NCBI GenBank assembly: GCA_037903475.1
Contig: JBAJFG010000487.1
Location: 1 to 64,000, forward strand
Source of the DNA: Ancylostoma caninum
Lineage: Eukaryota; Nematoda; Chromadorea; Rhabditida; Ancylostomatidae
Direction: 5' to 3'
Length of the DNA: 64,000 nucleotides
A model generated the notes under the pieces. It was not told the origin of the DNA. It was given only the letters and a program-made list of their open reading frames with translations, and did no database searches. Positions 47,151 to 58,500 of this stretch are shown piece by piece (the first letter of the stretch is position 1; every line of letters begins with the position of its first letter). The position numbers and the translations under genes are program-made.

Positions 47151-49512
47151 CTGGAAGTAGTGGCGTTGTAGACGGTAGACCGATTGGATACGGTGTGAGC
47201 CAGCCAGTGTCAACCAACCGAGTAACGTCAGTAGCTGCTAGAAGATGTCGACTCACCGCTAGGTTGCGGTATTTATACTGCCCAGGAGCTTGTTTGTAAG
47301 CATGATCACGTCAATACCCTTGATAAACTAAGTATAGTGATAAGTGATACAGCAGATGCGTGCGGTAGCGCGTCGGACGCATACTCGTTCGAAAATGTTC
47401 CGTAAAGACCGCTCAGCGCAGCATGTGCAGTGGGCGTCGATGGAGGTGCGTTTTCCGCAGACCTGGGGAGAACGCAACGCAGCCGCGCCGCTTTCGCAAG
47501 ATGGCAATTGGGCGTAATGAGTAACGCAAACCAGGGTTTTCTTGATACTTTTTCATGCCATTTGATGTAAACTATCAAGAAAACTAACTAATTATTGTGG
47601 GAATCCCATCGTTCACCATCACTCCGATGATTCCAGCGCGAGCGGCGCGGTCGCGTTGCGTGCTTCCCAACTCCGTGGAAAACGCATCTTCATTGACAAT
47701 TTCCATTTAGCTGTCCGCTTGAGATAGCGCGATCGGTTCATTCCGACTTCTAAACAACCATTTGTATTTAAATGTCACTTATCTTTTTGCAATCCTACCC
47801 CCAATCATCTATTCCATGTCAGAGCCCAAACCTGACTTCATCCTCATGTCCTGCAACCTTTGAATATGGTGCACTTAATAAAAATTTAAAATAAAAATTT
47901 ATTTTGGACATAGAAATTACATAAGAACATGCAGATGATTCTATTTGAACATGGACATCTCTCAACAAGTACGACGAAGATTGCACTATCCTGACAAGTC
48001 GATAATCGTGGAAAATCAATGACGCGATTCAATAACAGTCCATAATCTGTACAAATTACGAGCGTAAGAACTTAGGAAGAGGACTTTAAGGTATGTGGCC
48101 TAAGGCACAATGCGATTCTACTGTTCATCCAACTTCGTCGGTAGATTGACACGAAAATAGCTGACATCAGCTGTGCCGCAACAACTTGCTTTGGCAGCCA
48201 CCTTACAGAAGAGTCAAAAAGATTGTAAGCATTCACAAAAACAAAACCAGGAGACACCATGAAAAACAATCTATAAATCGATACCTCGGACGAGATCTAG
48301 TCACGCGTTGACAACAACGGTCAACTAGTAGTGAAACCTGTAAAAATTGACTCGACTGATCTAGCAGACGACTCATATATGAATAGGAAACACGTAGAAT
48401 AGCAGCGAAGGAGTAAACCATTGCAAATTGTAAAGTAGACATAGCACGTGGGCCAGTTTCGAGTGGTGTCAACCGATCGCTCCGCCCAGAAAAAAAAATG
48501 CCTAGGTACGATTACCACAAAAGTTGCCTCACAATAGCCAAAGCCACTCATTTCATAGCTGCAAGCAGACTTTAAATGCCTGTCTATAGCTTTGACCTTA
48601 CTGAGATTGATAAGGCTAATGTAAAACACAAAGCAAATATTCAAAACGGAAAGTGGGCGGCGCCACTGCTTTGTGGTTGGTCCATTCAAACACCTCCCCC
48701 CACTTTTCAATTTTAGTCTTCGATGCACAGCAATTACATTGTAAATTGACAAATGTGAATGCGAAAAGAGAAGATGTCGAAATAAATGACAAATGTGAAA
48801 GCGAAGAGAGGAGATGTCGAAATAAACGGTGGGAAAAGAAGGGTGAACGCGCCAATAATACAACAGCAGAACCGCCCTTCTTCCCCACAATACAACACTC
48901 ATTCAAAACGCTACAAAAACCATGGGCCTGGCTAAGCTTATTGTTAAATGGGGCACTGCACTTGATTTCAGCTCTCCAGCGCCAGCATAGCCGCACCGCA
49001 ACCGCTCGCTTTGAAGTGACGCGGCAACGCAGATCAATAACCTGGTAACGCCTGTAACATGATGCTGGTATGTCAATTTCCATCGAAACAATGCGATTCA
49101 GAGGATTGTCATTTTTTTGTGAGCGCGCTATCGGTTGAACTAACACCTGACTGACATAGTCGGAACCGGAATGGTTACAATAGAATGTATAGGAATGACT
49201 GAAAGAGATGGAGAGATTGACAATGCCTTAAAGTGAACAAATGAATGGACGAAACGAATGAGTGATGACGGAATGAGTGACGCTAATAGAAAATTAGATA
49301 TGAAAACTGGCATGTTAATAACAGCAAAATTCTGTGAAATTATGTGAACAAAATACGAACAACGCCAAACTACACAACTGCTATTCGCCCTACCATGAGC
49401 TGCAAAGCAAAACACTACTATAAATAACACAGTGCACAGCGAAACACCTGAGCAAACACAAAACTAGTATACCCTTTGTACTTCACCAAACTTTGGCATT
49501 TTTCCAAGTGTT
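47151..49512. other. Region between the phosphatase and RhoGAP genes
   Basis: It holds the phosphatase promoter side and the RhoGAP 3' side. A 40-bp direct repeat lies at 48748-48827. Long overlapping minus-strand frames at 48321-48902 and 48616-49146 have no family motif; they could be RhoGAP 3' untranslated sequence or chance. No promoter element was recognised. Confidence 0.45.
48748..48827. repeat. 40-bp direct repeat, two units
   Basis: GACAAATGTGAATGCGAAAA at 48748 recurs as GACAAATGTGAAAGCGAAGA at 48788, and both continue to GATGTCGAAATAAA. Confidence 0.85.
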
Positions 49513-52500
49513 CTAGTGCGGGTGCGTCTGTACAGGGCCTTGTAGCGCCTCGAATTTGTTCTGCTCCGTCAGCAGATATTCCACAATTTGCCCTTGCATG
49601 ATCATATTGAATGCCAGATGCGAGTTCGACTGCACCGGCGGCGCTTCCTCCTGCATTGCAAAATTTATGTCTTTAACAGAGGAAATGGAAGACCATTATA
49701 GACCAAACCTTCTTCTGCTCTTTCTTCTTCTTGTTTGCATCCTTCTTCTTCACTGGTGCCTTCTCATCTCCACTGTTAAACAGCGTCGGCCCAAACATAA
49801 TAGCAAGATTATGTGTCTGCATACGATTTTTGTCTGAGTGTGCTGCTACTCTGAAACAAGACACTTATGCATTCTTCTCCACGCCTTTACGCAGTATACT
49901 TTTAAGACTATTACAATTTATGAAAAAAATAGCCAAAACTATAACAAATCACAGAAAAATAAAAGGATTTTAGAAGTGATCCTGATAGCGGAACTTGGAG
50001 AAATTCACAAATTACATATTACATTACTCCAAGATTTATCGGAGAAAACGATTACGAGAAAAAGTGCGTAGCTCAGCTTTCAAGATAGAGGCATTGAATT
50101 TTTTTTCATTGTACAGAAGTCCACATGTCATAAAGTGAAATATGTATGTGTATACAAAAAATAAATAAAAAGCATATAATAAATGGAGATTTATAAGTTA
50201 AATAAATATATAGAAAACAAACACAAATTCAAATATCACGTTGGAAAGCACTTTCGATACACAAGATCTACATTCCGTTGAAAAACGGGAAAAATCTACC
50301 AATCTTAAAATTTGGAAAATATAGATGGAAAACTCCTCCAATTTTCTAGCGAATTCGAAGAATTTCTAATGGGTTTACACAAAAGAAAACCGAATACAGA
50401 TAAAGGAATAATAAATAGGCAGTAGGCAATAGAACCTTCTGCAAACATAAACAAACCCACCTCTGCAAGTGTCGTAACAACATTTTCAAAGTTTCTCGAT
50501 TTTCAGGAGGTAACATTTTGAGAAGTTCGTCGAATCGCTTGAATCTTTGTTTGGGATTTTGCAGTTCTGGAATAAAATTGTTTAAAAACACTAATTTTAT
50601 TTCATTTCTTCCAAACTGTCAAATAGTTAAACTCCAGTAATGAGATTTCGTCATATCAACTGTACCACTTTGCCTTCGCCTACAAACTGTTGCGAATTCC
50701 ACCACAGTTCTGTACCTCCTAAGCTCTGAGCCCCATTCTTACCATTCTACGATTCTTTCAATGCAGGAATCAAAAGCAAACATATTCTAGCCGTTAAATG
50801 GCGCAGTTTCATCAAACACAAGCACCATCTGTAAGGGATGACTAAAAGTATACAAAAGCATCTGAACATCTTGCGAAACTTCCCCACAACTATTATTTAA
50901 AAAAGGAAAATTACTCACTGATAGCATTTAAGAAGTCCTTGGTCAGTGAAAGCGGGAACACTGGCTCAGCCAATTCACGAAAAAACAGCTTCAGTGCACC
51001 TGTCAATACGTGCACGTCTTCTTCATTGACCAGAGCGTTATATTTGTCTAAAAAATTGAAATACCCAAAAATTTTATCATTTCAAAACAATAGAAATTGA
51101 TTCAAATAAGCTAAAATAAGAATTAAGCTTTAGAAACGTTCTAACCTTGGTCCACTTGGCATCGAATCCGCTGCACAGCAGATAGATTTCCACTCACTCT
51201 GAATATGAAAACATTCAGAAGACCTTTTGGATATGTCACTTCCATGACTCCCCACGTTAAAAAAAAACTAGCTTTACTTGCGTGAATTAGGCAAAGAGGA
51301 AAAAGAGAAAATAATTCTTGAATTTAGAATAAAAAGAAGAAAAATTAAGACTCCAAAACATCGAAATGAAACAAAAATGCTAACCGATAGAGCCCATCGA
51401 TCTCCAGCCCTCTGCTTTCTATCAACTCTGTCACTGTCCTTATAAACTTTGGCACAAAGCTATTCTCCAGCTGACAAATTGCTGACAATGTGCTGCCGAA
51501 CACAGGCTCGTCTGAAGATTTTAGACATATTGATTTACTTACAGAAAACAATTAGAACTCTGGAAACATTACTTACGTTTATAAATCCCCTTCTCCTTTA
51601 ACGAATCAACACTGGGTCGATTCCGGAAAAATCTGATCAACTTCTCCAAAATCGACTCTCTGGACGGTCGTGGCTCGTTCACTACCCAATTCGACGCCCC
51701 AGCCGTAGTCGTCGTTGCCGTTGATCCACACTCTATGGATGAATGCGCCATTTGATCAGACCGTATCGAGGATCCATGAGCAATGCGTCGACTTGAACGC
51801 TCACTCCTTCAAGTGAGTACTTGTTAGGTATATCAACTGACAGCAAATAGCCTGTGGCAAAAGCTCACTTGTTCAGCATCGACGTTGAATGTGGCCGGTT
51901 CGATAGCGTGGATGGATTGCGGACGATCGCACACGACGAATCCAGCACGGCTGGCTGAATAGGAAGACCACAGCATTGCGGTGCGGAAGGCTAAAGGTAA
52001 ACAGTAGGAAAGGAAGAAAGGTACCTACGCAGCACAACCTTGAACTCTTCGAAGCGAAAAAGCAGCGGTAGTGTTCCTTGGAATATTTCTTTATGCATTT
52101 TTATAATTTGTAGTAGAGTTTTTCGAAAAAAAACAAGCGAGATAAGTGATTATAAAAAGTTTTTGAGCAACGGAGCCTTAGCGCAGCTTAAAATCAATAA
52201 GCATCAAAATAAGTCTCGCTCAAAGACATCGTCCCACATCGAAGTCGTTTTCGAGACCTTCAAATGAAAAGGATCTCCATCAGCTGCTGATCACAATGAT
52301 ATAAGTGACTACGTGCAAAACTGCCGGAAAATCCGTTTTTTTCGAACCCCATCTCTTGGGGAGACTGTGGGCGGAGCCGGACGCAAGAACGAACTTTCTG
52401 AATAATGCACTCTCAGGCGCAAGTTTTGAGAAAATTCAAACTTCTCTTGAGTGTTCCTCATCACTCACTTAATAAATAGATGAGAGGATGCGTTCCTAGG

Positions 52501-55500
52501 CTAACAGCAAAGGTGTGCATGGTGCGGAAACCCCGCAGCACCCCTTTGCTCCGCCCATACACTCCCCAAAATTTGTTGCGTGAAAGTGAGTATTCTGGAA
52601 GTTTTGCACAGAAACACGTGTACTTTTTCGGTGAGGAGCTCCTGGAGATCCTTCCCATGTGAACATCTCTGAAACGATCCTGAGGTGGAACGATGCTTTC
52701 AAAGGACAGCTACGCAGGCTGCCGTAAGTTACCTTGAGTACAACGGCACCATTAGGTGAAATTTTAAAAAAAACACCCGAACGTTAGAATGATTACCCAT
52801 ATGATAACCATTATTCTCACTTCTTGCGGTGCTGAATAACTCCTCTGGAATAAGCCAAGGGTTCTCCTGAGTGTAATGGGCGGGAGATCCATAGATGAAT
52901 AGAAGCTTTGCCGGAAATGGCTATCAGAACTTCAGAACAGCGCAATGGAGACGATAGGGAATTGTGCCGACTGCACCCGTGCGTTCACCCTCCCCATAAA
53001 ACTTGTTTCACCCTTCAAAGTAAGCGAAAATCTGCATCAATTTGAGGATTACGGTCATTACTTCGTGCATCAGCCAGCGCGCGGGTCATTTCCCTTATTT
53101 CGACGTCTTTTAAGAATGCCGAACACTTTCTTATGTATGCTTTCGCACTATTCTTGCTAGCACCATTTAAAAACACTGTTTCAAAACCCCTCAAAGCCTC
53201 GCTCCTTGCTCGGTGGCGCGCGCGTGCAAAACCTAGCAGGTGGCCGTTTGGGCATCGACAATGCTATGAGGTTGTGTCAATTAATGTCGTGCTGCTTAAC
53301 GTCGGCGACGCGCCGAAAAAAAGATGACAGATGCGCGGAAAAAACGCGGACGATAGCGATCTTGTCGTAATGGATCACTGCTATGCCTGTGACACTAGGA
53401 AATCAGTTCCGGTGATCGTCTAAGCACCCTTATCTCTAAAAAGTGGCTCCAATGCAACAAGTCTGGGTAGCAGAATCTTGTTTAGAGAAGTAGGAATCGT
53501 ATTATCGTATACAGGCTGAGGAAGCTTGAGCTCGCCCATCTAGCCAGTACTGAGAAACCATACTGAGAAACTAGAAAATAAAGATTTCCACGACTATTAA
53601 CTGTAATCCTCTCTCTCTTTTTTGCCCTCCAAAATGTGGCAACAACATGGAGAATGAGTTATGCAGTAGTACTGGGAATCCTTCATACCAGATATTCTCT
53701 ATTTCAACGAACTTGCGTATTGGACGCTCTCTAAAACGTCCAGTACGGTCTGTACCGACATGCTGCCATAGATACGCACGCCGTAAAACACGATAAAGAG
53801 ATTGATTATCCGTCCAGTTAGGCAACAAAACCTAGCAGGTAGGGTAGAAATCAACTAGATGACTTTCCCGAGATTTTATAAGCGCATATTCGGGGGGGGG
53901 GGCGTTGGTGAGGTCTCTGCTTTTCTTTCTTTGCCGAGAAGGAGGTCACAGGCTGAGTGCAGGCTCAAATACACTCGAATCGTTAGCATCCCATGGATGT
54001 CCTTTGCCGGAAAACTCTTCCTTCTTTCAACTTATCTTGTTCTCCCTCATTTTCCTTTTTTTGTCCTTTTTCTGAGTTTTTTTGTTTTCTCACAAGGGAA
54101 GTGCAAGAGGCTAACCCCGGGTATCGAAACGAAACATCCATTTTTGCTAACATTGTCTAAGGATATGTTAATGTATGTACATCATTTTTGCCCAATGGTC
54201 CTGATGCGCGCAGGAGAGCGCGACAAAGACTTTTCGGCGTCATTCATCTCCCACACGCCCTAGACCTTTGAAAAGGTCTTCTGGACTGAAACTTTGCATA
54301 CGGGGATTATTTGAGTGAAGTGCTGAATACGAATATTATATTCATTTTGTACCGTAACGCTATTTTTGTAGGGTTACGGCAAGTGCACCACCCCATACTA
54401 CCGTGCACCTACCGTAACCCTACAAAAATAGCCTTACGGTACAAAATGGATATGATATTCGTATTCAGCACCTCAAATAACCCCCATATGCAAAGTTTCA
54501 GTCAAAAATTTTTTTTGAAGAGTTTGGGTTCATGATGGTTGAATAATACCAATTTTCTAGTGCGCTGTCAATGGAGTCCTGGCTTGGATTCATGGAACTT
54601 TGGCCACGCAATCCAGCAGTGGTTGGCGTGACTAGCTGTCCCATGGATCATCGAACGTTTGCAGACGCATTTTTGAATAACCTAGTTCCGCCTGGTTACG
54701 CGACCATGAGTCCTTGCTCCAATCATGGCAGCCGCGATGATGTGGCCGAGTGAGTAACGAATCGGACGAAGTTCCTGCAGTAATTCTTGTAATGGCGCAC
54801 ATATCTGATGTGTTTTAGTCATTAGAAATACTCTAAACAAGTTTAAAAGCCTCAGATTCAAAAATGCAAAATGGACTCCGCGGACGGGATCCAAACCCTC
54901 GACCCTCTGCCTGACAATCCGACACGCTACCCACTCGGCCACTCTGCCACGGCTAGCATGCCTGTGATCGCATACCCAGCGGAGCAGGGTCGTTCACAAT
55001 TGTGTCTGCAAACAGTCTACAGTCCATGAGACAGCTAATTACAGTAATCTCAGTAAGTTTGAGCCGTCAACGTTGCATAAATCGCCTGTAAAATGGACCC
55101 CTAAGGCAGCGAAGAAGAAAAATCTTGGACGCGCTCTCCTGCGCGCATCCTGACCATTGGGCAAAAATAGTATGTATGCATTATAATCACCTTAGACAAG
55201 GCTTCTGAAAATGGGTGGCTCGCTGGGATCCCCGGGGTTAGCCTCTTGCACTTCCCTTGTCAGTCAACCCATTGCTGCGCCTTCCATTCACAGCTCGTTA
55301 TTCTCCAATTTCGTCAACTGCTTCAGCGCACATCGAGTGCAATAATAAATAAATGAATATTCTGTCCTCGGAAACACTTTGGAATGGTGAGAAGCATAAG
55401 TTCTTCCCATATCTACTGTAGAGAGGTGAACGTGCTATACAGAACGGGTGCAAGGGTTTCCCCCGATTTCATATGCACTACTTTTTCGTTTGCAAAAGCC

Positions 55501-58500
55501 GTCCACCTCGTGTTACCAGGTAGAAAAAAAGAGCTACAGTGCGAACAAAGGTTACTTTGAAAAAAAAATCTTGGGAAAACTGAACAACTGATAGTTTAAA
55601 AGTTTGAAAAAGTAAAAAAAAAAGTGAAGAATATCAATCGAAAAGGCTTCCATAGCAAAACCCACACGCTCCGACACACTCATTCGTTAATTACCGAGAG
55701 CATGAACTAATAAAAAAAAACACTTTTGGTTGCCCCAATAGTTTCAGGAATAGGATCAGAATGTGACTATAAACAAGGACTTCACAGCAGCCTGTCGTAA
55801 ATTACGCAAGAATAAGCTAATGCCGAAAAAAAGGTGTCCAAGGAACGCGCTGCACCTCAGCTCTGCCAAGGCTAAAAACTGGCAGGGTAATAGTGTTAAA
55901 CCGAAGCGCGTTTGTTTTACCAATGTAAAATCACACATAGACGTTTCTCGTTTACTGCAAAGTCTCACAGCACGCCAGCTTCCCCCTAATCAGCGTGACA
56001 GGAAAGCCACAAAGAAAATAGACCCGGCGAATGAATACGTGCTTATCAGTCACAAATGCAGCATAGGCGTGACGCTATGTGCTGCTTCTGCACAATAAAC
56101 TTGTAATTCAATGCGGTTACGATAACAACAGGTTCTAAGCAGAACAGAGCAGAGAACAAAACCAAAGAGTACTCACCAATCGCGCAATCACATCCCTCAG
56201 CGCATCAAACCATTCGTTTGTTTCAGTATCGTTTGCGGATCGGAACAAATAACGGCAACCATTACTCAACTCGAGCTGAAATAACTATTTACTCAAATAC
56301 AGCATAGAAGATTTTGCGCCGGCTTTACCTGTATAATTTTCCTCTTCCTCTTCTCTTTCTCAACCACCAACCAACTGACGCTCGCTCCTTTTAAATCACA
56401 TACACCTCGCGGCGCTGCGTAATGATTTCCATGTTTCTACATAAACAGACATTGAAAAGAAGGAAATTATGAAAAAAAGAGCTGAAAGAGGAGTGGAGCC
56501 TCAAGAAAAATAAGCGTCTGGACTGCAAAGGAATCTTGGTTTAAAAAGAAACTTAAAACTTACCTCAGCACTTTTTTCATCCTTGTATAATATTAAATGG
56601 GCCGACGTGAGGTACATGAAATTAACCATCCAGTCGCGTTTCCGAGATTTAATCTGAATTAAAATAAACCGCTTTGATGTGGATAAAAGATTTAAACCAA
56701 GAAAAATAACTCCATATTTAAACAGAAAAAATAACACTATTTTCACGTAAGCTGGTACTGGTAAGTCCTAAAGCTCATTATTCGATCGGAAAACTAGATC
56801 ACGCCTTGGGATTTCGTTTGCCAAACCGTTAGAGAATGATTCTTCGTCAAAAGCTAGCGTTTAAAACTGATTATTAGGTATTTAGTCCTTCAGCTAAGTA
56901 GAACTTATTTCCCTCAAGGCACTCGAGGTGCGCCATGTAAGAGAAGCATAAACCTTTTCGGAAGTATAAAGCATCACGTTTGGAAACATGTCACGATAAG
57001 CCTAAATCGCTCCTCTAGACAGTTCGTAATATATCCATCTAATTGACGCATATTCTTAATTACTGTGAACGAGAATTGTTGAATTATGAGGCGAAGAAAT
57101 ACACCGTAAATCTGACCCCTTCCCTCCCCGGGCGACGATAAAGTGTCTGGGAAGCGCCTGCTTCATCTACCATCACAATGTCAGATAGGCCCGCTATATT
57201 ACACCCGCTTGCTATTTGTTCTAAGATGATGCCAAAGAAAAGGTTAAAGAAACCACAGCACGTCTGAGCACAAGTTTTGCGGGCAAAACTCGACATTAAC
57301 CAATAACCTCAAGGCAAAAGTCAGCTGTTCCACCTGGCAAAGCCTAGATACTATGTAGTATAAAAAAGTCAACAAGGTCACTAGGACTTTTAGAGGTGAG
57401 AACAATACAAACAGGTAAAAAGAAAAGGAAGCAAATGATAATAAGTACATAGGATCAAAAGAAAAGAAGGCAAACATCGAATCACCTGCTCGGCAGACTC
57501 CACTAGCTCTAGATTACCACATTTGATAGTCTTCACTGACTCCCGAACTTCCACAGATCCACTACTTTCGAGTCTTTCGCGTCGATCACATGGAGTATCT
57601 TCAAAACAAAAGAGATGAAGTTGATTTATCGATTGATTTACTCGGTCGGATATGTAGGATAGCTGAAGGGTAAACATACTACATAGTGTGCAGCTAACGA
57701 ATTTTTTTTTTATATTTTTTGATGTTTGGTTGAAAAGAGAGATTTGCTAAGGGTGAACGTTCCTTCGAGAAAAAAAAACTGAGTAAACTCCCGCAAAATC
57801 TGCATCTGCTACTACAACTGGGCAGGTGGAAAGCTTTTCGATAAAATATTTGCACGATGAGGTTGTGATCTTGTATGGAACTAGAAGTGAACACACAGTT
57901 GGCAAAGTAGGGTAGGAAACTTACCATAAATGATCGGCTCCTTCTCCGGCTTTGGATATACTCGATCCAGCGAATGCGTTCCACTGTCACCATAGAAAAG
58001 GTTGCCGGAGCTAGTAGAAGGAAGGACCTGTAATGTAAACAATACGCTGGAGCAACAACAGGTACACTGAGGAGTTCTCTGAGTACAGAAAAGACTTCAA
58101 CACTCTCGCTGCTCTCCATCCAAGGTGTGCTTCACCGAGAAACACAACTGTGAAGATATCACAAAAAAGAGAAAACGCGAGGAATAGTCTCGTATTTGAA
58201 GAAGCAGGCTAGAAATGTAGATAATAGGTGCAAATACTCAACTATCGACGTTTTTGAAACGGACTATAGCAGAGTGGTTGAAAACCCCTTTAACCCATTC
58301 AAATCAGGGTGCACAACAGGTGGTGCATGCGACATTAGCTATTCACAATCTCTTCAACAGCATATAATGTGCAGAACATGTCCTTCGTCAAACGTTAGGA
58401 GCTAGGCTTTCCCAAGTGGCAGGGCGTCCGAAATGCTGTCTGTCATGAATATGTTAAGAACGTATGCCGTCTACCTTGATTGCTGCTGATGCCCTGACAA

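Larger units (their letters stand above)
54092..55260. mobile_element. Foldback element, about 150-bp arms, with nested insert
   Basis: ACAAGGGAAGTGCAAGAGGC at 54092 is mirrored exactly at the right end (55260), and the arms match for about 150 bp (for example TTTTTGCCCAATGGTC and GCGCGCAGGAGAGCGCG). Pairing resumes inside (CTAGCTGTCCCATGGA near 54632 against an inverse near 55040). A hairpin MITE (54286-54502) and a tRNA-like piece (54880-54955) interrupt it. It lies in the RhoGAP intron between the PH and GAP exons. Confidence 0.75.

Noticed and set aside
48321..49146. Two long minus-strand frames between the genes
   Set aside because: They overlap in different frames, have no family motif and no splice partners.
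54880..54955. Functional tRNA gene
   Set aside because: The B-box region reads GGTTTGGATCCC and the acceptor pairing is unconvincing.
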